A stretch of 64,000 nucleotides of DNA from assembly GCA_035515475.1 (NCBI GenBank), contig DATJBF010000073.1:61063-125062 (forward strand), given 5' to 3'. Every line of letters starts with the position of its first letter. The stretch's first letter is position 1. Positions 21,501 to 30,135 of this stretch are shown here, in pieces. The stretch comes from DATJBF01 sp035515475 (GTDB taxonomy: Bacteria > Verrucomicrobiota > Verrucomicrobiia > Palsa-1439). The translations under genes were made by a program, and so were the position numbers. Under the pieces are notes generated by a model, which was given only the letters and a program-made list of their open reading frames with translations, ran no database searches and had not been told where the DNA came from.

Positions 21501-22520
21501 TCCAATATCGTAAACTTCGTCAATCTGTACGGCGGCAGCGGCACCACATACCGTGTCGCCACGTTGCTCGCGCGCGACGATATTCCAGACGCGTGGCGGT
21601 TGCAGTATTTCGGTCACGTGGACCCGCGTTCGAACGACCTGAGCCGGGCCAGCGACGATGCCGACGGCGACGGCATCTCGAATCTGCAGGAGCTTCTTGC
21701 CGGCACCGATCCGACCAACCGGGCATCAGCATTTCGGATCACTTCGGTAACGCCGGAGGGCGACGGCTTGCGGGTGACGTGGACGTGCGTGGCGGGCCAC
21801 ACCTACGCCTTGCAAGGTACCACTCGGAGTGTTGCCGCAGCCTACACCAATACCTTCTTCGACATCAGCCCGACGATCACCGCCGGCGGCACGGGAGAAT
21901 CGATCACCAACTTACTGGTGTCGGGGGCGCTGACCCGGACGGGACCGGGCGCATCGGGCGCCATCACGCTTCCCACCGGTAGCGACCAGTCGTCAACGCA
22001 AGTGACGGTGGAAGTGTCGGCGTACGACACCCGCGGACTGGCCGGCGCTTGTGGCAATCCACTGCCGATGAGCAATCTGGTGATGGTGGGCACGTTCAGC
22101 ATCGACGAGCCAACCATCAAATCGAACTTTAGCGCGGGCGACATCGGGGCCATCCTGGCGGCGTTCACGCCGTGCGGGCCGCCATTCGCCGTCGGGGACG
22201 GAACGGGTGTGCTGGCGACGTGGGACGTATTGCGGTACGGGGACAATTTCATTGACCAGCGGCTGTACCTCGTGGCGATGGACCGGCCGAGCGTGTCGGA
22301 GGCGACGCAACTGGGGATCTTTACGGGCCCGTCTTGGGTATTGCCTGCCGGCACGAGCGACTTCGGAATCGATCTGGAAACCGCGACTGACCTTGTGATC
22401 GGCACGTTGGGCGGCTCGCTGACGATTGATTGGGATGGCCCGTGGACATTTGACGATACCGCGCAATTGGCGCCCATCCCGATGGCCGCCCGCTTCTACC
22501 GCGTCCGGATGATGCCATAA
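18537..22520 (+). CDS. Giant secreted protein: endonuclease/exonuclease/phosphatase domain plus BACON-type repeats
   Basis: The product has 1327 residues. A signal peptide (MRRVSAYPVVGLLWMLPLF, cut before QQIR) precedes an EEP-fold domain (about 24-305) with the metal/catalytic set in MQWNVAG (N31), TFCELQDNG (E66), FTGDCNESED and ASDHYCVV. Then come five BACON-like beta-sandwich repeats of about 100 residues (FTVTPTNDL, LAVSPATVF, LSVSPNASF, LAVTPATGV, LTVSPSAGL), with a MAM-like jellyroll (GTNGWAATGLWHIV...WYIDDVRVA) between the third and fourth. DADGDGISNLQELLAGTDPTN is a calcium-binding linker before a C-terminal beta region. It is likely extracellular: a nuclease or phospholipase-like enzyme on a binding scaffold. 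GTG start. Confidence 0.82.
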   Translation: MRRVSAYPVVGLLWMLPLFASAQQIRVMQWNVAGNLGSITNNKSAAAQAIARIVNYNQPDIITFCELQDNGTLSTAAAMIDWVTNNVTCFGSQTGVTFWVDIAAEGDGFIRNGSISRYPISHPLTYSAGPRGMESFQVQLSGTNTLEVFHVHLKCCDDGCGTRQTEAELDATNVTAWAGTNSFAYIFTGDCNESEDPRDTPECAITSTYHPITTLEQGGGLVDYEPTTLDGDWRTWSTGDPAPFTNIRFDYVLAATNRLAPASGYVFSSMDWASHGLYIDTSPQNLANDSQTASDHYCVVVDYSFPTVAPDFTVTPTNDLAGIGDPGGPFAPASQTYTLDNTNATDSLNWSATKAANWLDLSATNGWLTAGESTNVIVSVNTNALALSPGIYRDAVVFRDILTSGSVSRAANVTVRFPASLAVSPATVFSASGMVGGPFNPPSVTYTLSNTGSHTLSWAADKTAAWIDLAFTNGIIATGAGTSLVVSIDSSAGTLVGGNYTDTIAFVNLSNGNGTANRTVSLSVRTPLPPTLSVSPNASFNPAGLVGGPFNPSSFTYTLSNSGSLSLDWAASAGTTWLNLSTAGGSLPPGTSVVVTASLASAANNLPSGTYTDTIGFTNLTNGIGNTNRAANLGVFATAGFFDAIENGTNGWAATGLWHIVGTGACSNWYSPTHSWYYGQDTTCDYNTGTYSFGSLTSPTFLVPTNAVLTYWGWEQANNASDYRWVYLVTDNGQSWSLVYQSTNDASAWYPKVIDLSAFAGKAAQLAFSFYSLAASSTFRGWYIDDVRVAAPGPPTLAVTPATGVSATGPPGGPYAPGSRVYTLINVSRGVLAWSATASDRWLSLSATNGTLSMGASTDVTVNINANANGLGGGVYSNVVSFVNVTRGEGTTNVLWTLSVTGPVLPAVLTVSPSAGLDASGQQGGPFTPSSQPYALSNAGSSTLSWVADVSSNWLSLSAANGMLAKGQSVTVTASVNSLAQTLPAGFYSNIVNFVNLYGGSGTTYRVATLLARDDIPDAWRLQYFGHVDPRSNDLSRASDDADGDGISNLQELLAGTDPTNRASAFRITSVTPEGDGLRVTWTCVAGHTYALQGTTRSVAAAYTNTFFDISPTITAGGTGESITNLLVSGALTRTGPGASGAITLPTGSDQSSTQVTVEVSAYDTRGLAGACGNPLPMSNLVMVGTFSIDEPTIKSNFSAGDIGAILAAFTPCGPPFAVGDGTGVLATWDVLRYGDNFIDQRLYLVAMDRPSVSEATQLGIFTGPSWVLPAGTSDFGIDLETATDLVIGTLGGSLTIDWDGPWTFDDTAQLAPIPMAARFYRVRMMP

Positions 22521-22627
22521 GGCGCCAGCCGTTGCCTTCGAACACGCGAGAACAGTGTTTTGATCCTGGCTTGGGCAGGTTGACAATTTGGTTGAGTCGG
22601 CCCGCGAAACTTACTACGGTGGAGCCC

Positions 22628-23014
22628 GTGAGTGATCGGATTCCAGTCCAAGCCATCGTTGTCGAAAAAACTCACGTCGGCAAGGTGAACTTCCCCGCCT
22701 CCGTCCCCGAGCGGTTCTTCGAGTTGATCCGGTTTCCCGAAGATCTCTACGAGCACGTCGAGAAGATGGGGTTGACGCAGCGGACGGTGAAGTTCCTCCT
22801 CGCGGCCTTGAATGGCAAGTGGGCGCTCTCGGCCTCGATCGATCTGCAAGACATAGCCATCAAGACCGCCATGCAGTATTCGGAAATGGACGCCATCGTG
22901 CGGGATTTGCTCGAGAAGAACTACGCACGCTTCGACAAGCGGCTCGACCTGTACCGGTTTTGGGTCGCGTTGTTGTACGTGAAAGGCGTCCGCTTCGAAC
23001 TCGCCGAGGAGTGA
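22628..23014 (+). CDS. Conserved protein of unknown function
   Basis: The 128-residue soluble protein (VSDRIPVQAIVVEKTHVGK at its start) is mostly alpha-helical in its second half (DIAIKTAMQYSEMDAIVRDL, RLDLYRFWVALLYVKGVRF). The helical part resembles a winged-helix or DnaD-like bundle, but I cannot name a family. The GTG at 22628 follows GGTGGAG closely; an in-frame GTG at 22619 is an alternative. It lies just upstream of ribBA on the same strand. Confidence 0.6.
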   Translation: MSDRIPVQAIVVEKTHVGKVNFPASVPERFFELIRFPEDLYEHVEKMGLTQRTVKFLLAALNGKWALSASIDLQDIAIKTAMQYSEMDAIVRDLLEKNYARFDKRLDLYRFWVALLYVKGVRFELAEE

Positions 23015-23049
23015 GCTGCCCCACGCCGGCGGCAGGACCAGCGCGGAGT

Positions 23050-23078
23050 TTGCCTTCCGCGCGTCCTACTGGTATCCT
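23050..23078 (+). promoter_or_regulatory. Predicted promoter of ribBA
   Basis: TTGCCT 23050-23055, 17 bp, TATCCT 23073-23078, with the ribBA ATG at 23092. The leader would be under 10 nt, so there is no room for an FMN riboswitch downstream of this promoter. Confidence 0.5.
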
Positions 23079-23091
23079 GTCTGACGCCGAT

Positions 23092-24312
23092 ATGAAGTCA
23101 CCACCACAGAATCAACCGTTCCGCTTTCATTCCATCGAGGAATGCCTGGAGGACATCCGCCAAGGACGCGTCATCATCGTCACCGACGACGAGGACCGCG
23201 AAAACGAGGGGGACCTCGTCATGGCGGCGGAAAAGGTGTCGCCCGACTCGGTGAACTTCATGGCCACCCACGGCCGGGGGCTGATCTGCGTGCCGACAAC
23301 CGAGTCGCGGCTCAAAGCGCTGGGGATCGGCCGCATGGTTCAGGAGAACCGCGAGAACTTCAAGACCGACTTCATGGTTTCGGTCGACGCGCGGATCGGC
23401 ATCACCACGGGCATCAGCGCCTATGATCGCGCCCACACGATCCGCGTCCTCGCCAGCCCGAACTCGACCCCGGACGACCTGGTTTCACCGGGACATGTTT
23501 TCCCGTTGCAAGCGCGCGAGGGCGGCGTGCTCCAGCGCGCCGGGCACACCGAGGCCTCCATCGACCTCGTGAAATTGGCGGGCCTGTTTCCGGTGGTGGT
23601 CATTTGCGAGATCCTGCAAGAGGACGGTTCGATGGCGCGGCTGCCCGAGTTGATCAAGTTCCAGGAACGATTCGGCCTGAAGATGTGCAGCATCCGCGAC
23701 CTGATCGAGTACCGCCGGATGCGCGAGAAACTCGTCGCGAAAGAACAAGAGGTCAGTCTGCCGACGGCGTTCGGGGAGTTCAAACTGCACTTGTATCGCT
23801 CGCTCGTGGACGGCCAACATCACGCGGCGCTCGTCATGGGCGACGTGAGCGGGAAGGAAAACGTCCTCGTCCGCGTCCATAGCGAATGTCTGACCGGCGA
23901 CGTGTTCGGCTCCCAGCGGTGCGACTGCGGAGAACAATTGCACGACGCGTTGAAGCGGATTGCCTCCGAGGGCGAAGGCGTGCTGGTGTACATGCGGCAG
24001 GAAGGACGGGGTATCGGGTTCGCCAACAAAATCCATGCGTATGCGCTTCAGGAGAAAGGACTCGACACGGTCGAAGCCAACGAGAAATTGGGGTTCAAAC
24101 CGGACCTGCGCGAGTATGGCCTCGGCGCCCAGATCCTCGTCGACCTCGGCCTGCACAGCATTCGCCTGCTCACCAACAATCCGAAGAAGGTCGTCGGCCT
24201 CGAAGGCTTCAACCTGAAGATTGTCGAACAAATCCCGATTCGCGCCGAGCCGACGCCGCACAATGCGAAGTACCTGGAAACCAAGCGGGAAAAACTGGGA
24301 CACAAGCTGTGA
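23092..24312 (+). CDS. ribBA: Bifunctional DHBP synthase / GTP cyclohydrolase II
   Basis: The 406-residue protein makes both riboflavin precursors. Residues about 10-210 are 3,4-dihydroxy-2-butanone-4-phosphate synthase, with DDEDRENEGD (metal and substrate) and HTEASIDL. Residues about 215-406 are GTP cyclohydrolase II with zinc ligands C266, C277 and C279 (SECLTGDVFGSQRCDCG) and the MRQEGRGIG loop. Both halves keep their key residues. It leads a ribBA-ribH-nusB-PHP-ftsY run. Confidence 0.95.
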   Translation: MKSPPQNQPFRFHSIEECLEDIRQGRVIIVTDDEDRENEGDLVMAAEKVSPDSVNFMATHGRGLICVPTTESRLKALGIGRMVQENRENFKTDFMVSVDARIGITTGISAYDRAHTIRVLASPNSTPDDLVSPGHVFPLQAREGGVLQRAGHTEASIDLVKLAGLFPVVVICEILQEDGSMARLPELIKFQERFGLKMCSIRDLIEYRRMREKLVAKEQEVSLPTAFGEFKLHLYRSLVDGQHHAALVMGDVSGKENVLVRVHSECLTGDVFGSQRCDCGEQLHDALKRIASEGEGVLVYMRQEGRGIGFANKIHAYALQEKGLDTVEANEKLGFKPDLREYGLGAQILVDLGLHSIRLLTNNPKKVVGLEGFNLKIVEQIPIRAEPTPHNAKYLETKREKLGHKL

Positions 24313-24450
24313 GAAATTCGAAACTCGAATATCGAAACTCGAAACAAGCACGAAAATCGAATCGGCAAAGACGACGCGGGCGATTGTTTGTTTGTCAGCT
24401 TGCCATCATCGGATTCGTTTCGGATTTCGGATTTCGGATTTCGGATTTAT
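24312..24450. repeat. Long intergenic hairpin repeat, GAAATTCGAAACTCG family, copy 1
   Basis: The left arm repeats GAAACTCGAA-type units and the right arm repeats TTTCGGATTTCGGATTTCGG, the reverse-complement type. The spacer is about 60 bp. It fills the gap between ribBA and ribH. Similar copies are at 53588-53721 and 61158-61345. Confidence 0.8.
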
Positions 24451-24458
24451 AGGCCATT

Positions 24459-24929
24459 ATGCTGCGCGCCAAGAAAACCGAGCCGCGACTCTCCGCTGCC
24501 GGCTGCCGCTTCGGGGTGGTCGCCGCCCGGTACAACGCCGATCTGGCCGACGCGCTTCTGGCGAACTGCTTGGACACGCTGGCCAAAGCGGGTGCCGACA
24601 CGCGCGACATCAAGGTCGTGCGCGTTCCGGGCAGCTTCGAAATCACCGCCGCCGCCGCCAAACTGGCCCGGAGCGGCGCGTGCGACTGCCTCATTGGGCT
24701 GGGGCTTATCCTGCAGGGTGAGACCAGCCACGCGCACCATATCGGCAACGCCGTGGCGCACGGGCTTACCGATATCGCCATCCAAACGGGCGTGCCCACC
24801 GTGTTCGGCGTCGTCACGGCCGACAACCGGAGGCAGGCGCGGGTCCGCTGCGTCGGCGAGCAGTACAACCGCGGTCGGGAGGCCGCATTGACCGCGATCG
24901 AAATGGCCCAGCTATGGAAAAACCTGTGA
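24459..24929 (+). CDS. ribH: 6,7-dimethyl-8-ribityllumazine synthase
   Basis: The 156-residue enzyme condenses the pyrimidine made from GTP with dihydroxybutanone phosphate, the next-to-last riboflavin step. FGVVAARYNADLADALLANC (N-terminal strand and Trp/Phe-type substrate site), RVPGSFEI and LGLILQGETSHAHHIGN (catalytic His) are in the expected order. The C-terminus overlaps nusB by 16 bp. Confidence 0.93.
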   Translation: MLRAKKTEPRLSAAGCRFGVVAARYNADLADALLANCLDTLAKAGADTRDIKVVRVPGSFEITAAAAKLARSGACDCLIGLGLILQGETSHAHHIGNAVAHGLTDIAIQTGVPTVFGVVTADNRRQARVRCVGEQYNRGREAALTAIEMAQLWKNL

Positions 24930-25378
24930 AAGGACCGGGGAAACGCCGGCTGGCGCGCGAGTTGGCGGTGCAGTTCCTCTATCAATTTGAGGTGAGCGGC
25001 GGCGCGATCGAGGAAGCGCTCGCGTTGTTCTGGCAGACCCAGCCCGAGGTGGGCGATCCGGGCCGCCGGTTCGCCGAGGAACTCGTTCGGGGCGTCGTCG
25101 AGAATCGGGCGGCCATCGATGAAAAGATCGCGAAGTACACCGAGCATTGGGACCTGCCCCGCATCGCCGCGGTCGATCGCAACATCTTGCGGCTGGCCAT
25201 CTACGAGATGCTGTATCGCGACGACATCCCGCCCGTGGTCAGCATCAACGAAGCAGTCGACATCGCCAAGAAATTCTCGACGCGCGAGTCCGGCGCGTTT
25301 GTCAACGGCATTCTGGACCGTCTGAAGGCCGATCTGACCCGGCCCTCGCGCACGGCCGCGGGCACGGGGCGCGAGTAA
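24914..25378 (+). CDS. nusB: Transcription antitermination factor NusB
   Basis: The 154-residue all-helical RNA-binding protein works with NusE at rRNA boxA sites. RRLARELAVQFLYQFEVSG at the start and VDIAKKFSTRESGAFVNGILD at the end are diagnostic. The ribH-nusB order and overlap are common in bacteria. Confidence 0.93.
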   Translation: MEKPVKGPGKRRLARELAVQFLYQFEVSGGAIEEALALFWQTQPEVGDPGRRFAEELVRGVVENRAAIDEKIAKYTEHWDLPRIAAVDRNILRLAIYEMLYRDDIPPVVSINEAVDIAKKFSTRESGAFVNGILDRLKADLTRPSRTAAGTGRE

Positions 25379-25401
25379 GAGAGTTTTGGAGGAACAGAGG
25401 A

Positions 25402-26295
25402 ATGGGCCCGGTAGACAAATCCCAGAGGCGGGCACTCCGGCGGTCCAACGGTTCCTTTGCCGATCTGCATCTGCACACGCGCTATTCCGACGGGACGTTC
25501 ACGCCTCACGAACTTGTCCAGCAGGCCGCACAGCGGGGCTTTGCCGCTGTTGCAGTCACCGATCACGACACGTTGGACGCGGTCCCGGAGACGCTCGCGG
25601 CTGGCCAGGAGTTCGGCATCGAAATCATCCCGGGTGTTGAGATGACGACCCGGGTCGGGACGGAAGAGTTGCACATCCTGGGGTACTTGTTTGGCGCGTC
25701 GTGGCGCGACGCGAACCTGGGGGCCGTGCTCGACCACGCGAGGCGCATCCGCCAGCAACGCGTCGAGCAGTTCGTGGACAAGCTGAACGCCTTGGGCGTG
25801 GCGCTGACAGTGGACGACGTGTATGCGTGTTCGGATTGCGGGACGATCGGCCGACCGCATGTGGCCATGGCGCTGCAGAAGCGCGGCGTCGTGGCCAGCG
25901 TGGACGAAGCGTTCGCCCGGTTTCTCAAGCGCGGCAAGCCCGGGTACGTCGAACGCTACCGAATGGAAGCTGCGGAAGCCATTGGCCACATCAGGCGCGC
26001 GGGCGGCGTCGCCGTCATCGCCCATCCCGGGTTGAACAATCTCGACAAACGCCTCCGGGAAATGGTCGACCAGGGTCTTGGCGGAATCGAGGTGTGGCAC
26101 ACGCGGCACACACCGGGCCAGATCAGGCATTACCTGGAGATGGCCGAACAATTGGGCGTGTGCGCCACGGGCGGCAGCGATTGCCATGGCCCGGTTCGCG
26201 ATGGCGTGCTTCTGGGAACGATCAAGCTGCCCTACGAACGCGTCGACGCCCTGAGACAGCGGGCTGGCCAACGCTCCCCGGCGCCAACACCCTGA
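25402..26295 (+). CDS. PHP-domain phosphoesterase (YciV/RnaAM-like)
   Basis: The 297-residue protein has metal-site motifs ADLHLHTRYSDGT, VTDHDTLDAV, IPGVEM, VIAHPG and GGSDCHG, the full PHP set. Relatives hydrolyse 3',5'-bisphosphonucleotides or trim RNA 5' ends. The ATG follows GGAGG at about 25389. It sits between nusB and ftsY on the same strand. Confidence 0.88.
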   Translation: MGPVDKSQRRALRRSNGSFADLHLHTRYSDGTFTPHELVQQAAQRGFAAVAVTDHDTLDAVPETLAAGQEFGIEIIPGVEMTTRVGTEELHILGYLFGASWRDANLGAVLDHARRIRQQRVEQFVDKLNALGVALTVDDVYACSDCGTIGRPHVAMALQKRGVVASVDEAFARFLKRGKPGYVERYRMEAAEAIGHIRRAGGVAVIAHPGLNNLDKRLREMVDQGLGGIEVWHTRHTPGQIRHYLEMAEQLGVCATGGSDCHGPVRDGVLLGTIKLPYERVDALRQRAGQRSPAPTP

Positions 26296-26309
26296 CGCCG
26301 CGGATTTTC

Positions 26310-27269
26310 TTGAATCTCTTCCAAAAATTCCGGGACGGACTGCGTAAGACCTCGTTGAAACTTGCCGCCGAGATCACGCGCATTGTCACCCGTGCTCCAA
26401 CGCTGGATGCCGAGGCCCTCGACGAACTGGAGGCGGTGCTCATTGGCGCAGACATCGGGGTGGACACCGCCACCCGCATCATCGAGCAGGTTAAACAAGC
26501 CAGCCGGGAATCAGGCACGACGGACGTGTTTGGCATCGCTCGGGGCGAAATCGAGCGCGAGTTGGCTGTAGGACGTGGTTCCAGCTTGTCTGTTGAGGAT
26601 GCAGGGAGCGGCAGGACGCCGATCCTGCTTGCGCGTGCAGTCGCTCCTCCCACGGTCGTCCTGCTCGCCGGGGTCAACGGCACCGGCAAAACCACGTCGG
26701 CTGCCAAGCTGGCGCGGTGGTTGAAGGGGCAGGGGAACACGGTATTGCTGGCTGCCTGCGACACATTTCGGGCCGCGGCCATCGAACAGCTCAAGATCTG
26801 GGGCGCCCGCGTCGAATGCGAAGTCGTCGCCGGTCAATATGGCGCCGATTCCGCGGCGGTGGCGTTCGACGCCTTGGGAGCTGCGGTCAACCGCGGCGTC
26901 GATTACCTGGTCATCGACACCGCGGGCCGGTTGCATACGAAGAAGAATCTAATGGACGAAATGAAGAAGATGCAGCGGTCGCTCCAGAAGAAACTGCCCG
27001 CAGCGCCGCACGAAGTCTTGTTGGTCCTCGACGCCACCACCGGCTCCAACGCGCTCCACCAGGCCCGCGAATTCCACCAGGCGCTCGGCGTGACCGGTCT
27101 CATCGTCACCAAACTCGACGGCACCGCCAAAGGCGGCATTGTCGTCGCCATCGCTCGCGAGCTGAAGATCCCCGTCAAATTCATCGGCCTCGGCGAGCAG
27201 ATGGATGATCTGCAGCCGTTTGATGCCAAACAATACGCGGCCGCGTTGTTTGAACGTCCCCGGGCGTGA
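26310..27269 (+). CDS. ftsY: Signal recognition particle receptor FtsY
   Basis: This 319-residue SRP GTPase docks ribosome-nascent chain complexes at the membrane. N domain: LNLFQKFRDGLRKTS to about residue 80. G domain: G1 GVNGTGKTT, DTFRAAA, DTAGR, TKLDGTAKGG and the closing GLGEQMDDLQPF. A TTG at 26310 is the best start because homology begins there, although no clear ribosome site is seen. Residues about 87-110 (VGRGSSLSVEDAGSGRTP) differ from other FtsY linkers and appear to come from a dispersed repeat. Confidence 0.92.
   Translation: MNLFQKFRDGLRKTSLKLAAEITRIVTRAPTLDAEALDELEAVLIGADIGVDTATRIIEQVKQASRESGTTDVFGIARGEIERELAVGRGSSLSVEDAGSGRTPILLARAVAPPTVVLLAGVNGTGKTTSAAKLARWLKGQGNTVLLAACDTFRAAAIEQLKIWGARVECEVVAGQYGADSAAVAFDALGAAVNRGVDYLVIDTAGRLHTKKNLMDEMKKMQRSLQKKLPAAPHEVLLVLDATTGSNALHQAREFHQALGVTGLIVTKLDGTAKGGIVVAIARELKIPVKFIGLGEQMDDLQPFDAKQYAAALFERPRA
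26568..26640. repeat. Probable repeat-derived segment inside ftsY
   Basis: TAGGACGTGGTTCCAGCTTGTC and GGCAGGACGCCGATCCTGC resemble the GGACAGGC...GCCTGTCC dispersed repeats at 18216 and 38238. It lies in the variable N/G linker and keeps the frame. Confidence 0.45.
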
Positions 27270-27318
27270 TGCCTAAAAGTGCTCGACGGTATCGCCCGCA
27301 ACCGGTAATGGAGGGGTC

Positions 27319-28977
27319 GTGAGTCGGTCCCGCCGTGGAAAAAAGGCCAAGGGAATCAGAAGTCGGAGCCAGCCACAGAGCCTTGCCCGACCGCTGGACG
27401 AGCGCGCGTTTGCCGTCGCTCTGACGGCATCGTACTTGGTGGTGGCGACGCTGGGCGCGTTGCACCACGAAATGTGGCGCGACGAATTGCATGGCTGGCT
27501 CCTGGCGCGGGGCAGCGCGACCCTCGGGAACGTGTTTCAGGTCACCCGTTACGAAGCCCACTTCGTTTTGTGGCGCGTGTTCCTGTTCGGGATCACCCGA
27601 TTCACCCACAACCCGCTCGCCCTGCAGCTGTTCAGTATATGCCTGGCCACGACCACTGTCTGGATCGTGGCCCGGTTCAGCCCGTTCCGCAAGGTGGAGA
27701 AATGCCTGCTGAGCTTCGGGTACTTCTTTCTCTTCGAATACGGCATCATCGCGCAAGACTACACGATGATTGTGTTGCTGATGGTTTCGTTTTGTGCCCT
27801 GTACCGGCGGCGTGAACGAAATGCCGTGGGCTTGGCGGTCGTGCTGTTCTTACTGGCCAACACGGCGCCGTACGGTTTTCTGATCGCGTTGATATTCTCG
27901 GCGTTCCTGGTGTTCGACTGGATCCGCGAAGAAGACGGCCAGGGTGTGCGGATGGCGGCGCATTGGCGCATCAGTGCGCTGATTGTGTTGGCGGGATTGG
28001 CCTGTGCGACGCTGCAGTTGTTCCTCATGAAAACGGCTCCGGGCACTTCATGGAAACATCCGCTCACCGCAGCGGGTCTCGAGACCGCGGTCCTCAACAT
28101 CTGGAGGGCCTACGTTCCGGTTCCGGTGGGTTTCCCCCATTGGACCCGCTGGGGGTGGGGCAGCAATTTCATCGACGCAGCCCGCATCGCGCCATCGGTC
28201 AAGGTGGGTCTGGCGCTCCTGTTGGGTCTGATCTCGACCGGCCTGCTGTGGAAGAGACCGGCGGCGTTGTTCCTGTACCTCGTGGGCGTTGTCACCCTCG
28301 TGACGATTCAGTTCGTTGTGAACGTCGGGGCCCCAAGGCACCAAGGTTTTTTGTTCGTGTTGTTTGTCGGCTCGCTGTGGATTGCGGCCGATTCGGCAAC
28401 AGGGCAATCGTCCCGTCTCCCGCTGCAGGGGCTGGAAGAGTTCTTTCGCCGGTGGCGGAGCCCGTTCGTCGTGGGGCTGCTGGTGATCCAGGCGATCGTG
28501 GGGGGATACGTATTCGGGGTCGACTGGAACTACGACTTTTCGGCGAGCAAACCAGCCGCGCGGTTTCTTCGGGACAGCAGTCTGGCGCAGCTGCCGATCG
28601 TTGGGAGCCGTGAAGCGCATGTGGCCCCGTTGGCGGCCTACTTGGACGGGCCGATCTACTATCTGGAGAGTGCACGGTTCGGCACGTATGCGGATCTCAG
28701 CAGGCCCGGGGAAACGATTTCCGCGCGGCAGGTGATCAGCAAGTCGCTTCAGCTTGCCCGGCAAATGCACACCGCCGTGGTGCTGGTTCTCGATTGTCGC
28801 GCCCTTCAATTGAAAGACGGGGGCACCGAAGTCGCGCCGGCGCGGATCACTGCCGAGGGCACGGTGTTGCCGTCGGGAGCACCCGACCGCTTATCCGCCG
28901 GCACGATCACTTTCGTGAAAACATTCGTTTGCTTTGTTGATGAGGGATACTTCATCTATCTCATCCGGCCGAACTGA
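27319..28977 (+). CDS. Multi-pass membrane protein, GT-C glycosyltransferase-like
   Basis: The product has 552 residues with about 10-11 hydrophobic helices. MWRDELHGWLLAR after the first helix places acidic residues in the first outer loop, as in GT-C enzymes that use polyprenyl-phosphate sugars, followed by a soluble C-terminal part of about 150 residues. The exact family is not recognised. A GTG start after GGAGGGGTC is likely. The N-terminal 30 residues are very basic. Confidence 0.65.
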   Translation: MSRSRRGKKAKGIRSRSQPQSLARPLDERAFAVALTASYLVVATLGALHHEMWRDELHGWLLARGSATLGNVFQVTRYEAHFVLWRVFLFGITRFTHNPLALQLFSICLATTTVWIVARFSPFRKVEKCLLSFGYFFLFEYGIIAQDYTMIVLLMVSFCALYRRRERNAVGLAVVLFLLANTAPYGFLIALIFSAFLVFDWIREEDGQGVRMAAHWRISALIVLAGLACATLQLFLMKTAPGTSWKHPLTAAGLETAVLNIWRAYVPVPVGFPHWTRWGWGSNFIDAARIAPSVKVGLALLLGLISTGLLWKRPAALFLYLVGVVTLVTIQFVVNVGAPRHQGFLFVLFVGSLWIAADSATGQSSRLPLQGLEEFFRRWRSPFVVGLLVIQAIVGGYVFGVDWNYDFSASKPAARFLRDSSLAQLPIVGSREAHVAPLAAYLDGPIYYLESARFGTYADLSRPGETISARQVISKSLQLARQMHTAVVLVLDCRALQLKDGGTEVAPARITAEGTVLPSGAPDRLSAGTITFVKTFVCFVDEGYFIYLIRPN

Positions 28978-29069
28978 CACTCTGCCCCGGTCGCCCTGAA
29001 GTTTTCTCGGAGGACCGACTCACCTCGGCCCTGTTGCGAAGGCCAGAACCGAGCCGCACTGATTGCCGA

Positions 29070-29933
29070 TCATGGTTGCCGGCTTGTCCGTGGCGTCATG
29101 TAGAACCACTCCATGATGGACGGACGATGTTCAGCCAGGAGGATTCGTCGTTCGGCCAATGTGTAGCCCTTGAGTTCGTCGTAGCCATAGGAATGGGCTT
29201 TTTGGATGTCATCGACACTCTGAATGTCCCTGATCACGTGGGTGTCTTGGAACCGCTGCCGGATTGTTGGGGATATTTCGATATCGATGAAGTCGTGGGT
29301 TTCTATCAACAGATCATGGTGCGCAAGAAACGGGACGATTTCTTCGGTGAACAATTCTTTCTCGTAGCCTTCGCAATCGCTGATGATGAGGGCTCTCCCC
29401 GTAAACGGAATCGATCGAAGAGCGGCTGGATCACAGAAGGCCCCCGTAACGAGTCGGTCACCCACTTTGTTCGCTCGGGCCAGCTGCCGGCACAAGGGAA
29501 CGGCTTCCGCACTTGTATCGTAGGCAAACACCCGGGCGGTCGGAATTCGCCTTGCCAGGCCAACCGCGTAATAACCCTCCGCGCACCCGATATCAACGAT
29601 TTCACCATACGGCTGAGAGCAGGCGTCTTCCAGGATTGGCTGGATTTCCTTTTCGTATGAGCCAAGGATCTTGGGGACGAACGCGTTTACGACGGATCTC
29701 TTTTCCGCGAAGTCAGGGGGATATTCCATTCCCGCGAATGGGCCGTGCTTCACCGTCAGCTCCGGCGAAATCGCCGTGATCGCATTCTGGAGGAGAGCGT
29801 CGACCTGTCGTTTGGTCGTGCTTCTCTGCCATTTCGCGTATTCTGCTGCGGGGATCACGGTGGCGTTTAGAACCGTCCAGATGGAATCGTTCTGGACGGC
29901 ACGACCCAGGGTCCTGCGGATCAGCGATTTCAT
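29070..29933 (-). CDS. SAM-dependent methyltransferase
   Basis: The 287-residue protein has a Rossmann methyltransferase core: motif I IVDIGCAEGYYAVG, the acidic end of strand 2 (VFAYDTS) and LIISDCEGYEKELF, which resembles the core of FkbM-like methyltransferases. The N-terminal 90 residues are helical. The substrate is unknown; such genes often modify glycans or small molecules. It stands alone between two gene blocks on the opposite strand. Its base use is less GC-rich than the flanking genes. Confidence 0.75.
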   Translation of the reverse strand: MKSLIRRTLGRAVQNDSIWTVLNATVIPAAEYAKWQRSTTKRQVDALLQNAITAISPELTVKHGPFAGMEYPPDFAEKRSVVNAFVPKILGSYEKEIQPILEDACSQPYGEIVDIGCAEGYYAVGLARRIPTARVFAYDTSAEAVPLCRQLARANKVGDRLVTGAFCDPAALRSIPFTGRALIISDCEGYEKELFTEEIVPFLAHHDLLIETHDFIDIEISPTIRQRFQDTHVIRDIQSVDDIQKAHSYGYDELKGYTLAERRILLAEHRPSIMEWFYMTPRTSRQP

Positions 29934-30135
29934 AGCACCCTCGTTCTGCTGGCAGTACGATTAGCACAAGCTGACCTTGCCATCTCACCACGATTGCCTC
30001 GAAAAGACAAACCCGAAGCGGACGAGTTGGCTGTTGGGGTGATCCCCGATGGCGGATCGCGAGGGGCCGGGTTTGCGGCGCCAGGTTCTTCTCCTGCCTT
30101 GGCGGAATCGGAATGAAGATGGTAGAGTCGGCAGC

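Noticed and set aside
23015..23091. Possible FMN riboswitch upstream of ribBA
   Set aside because: The space is short and none of the RFN-element core sequences are visible.
22619..24312. A single long gene joining the 128-residue protein and ribBA
   Set aside because: They are in different frames and ribBA homology starts cleanly at the ATG at 23092.
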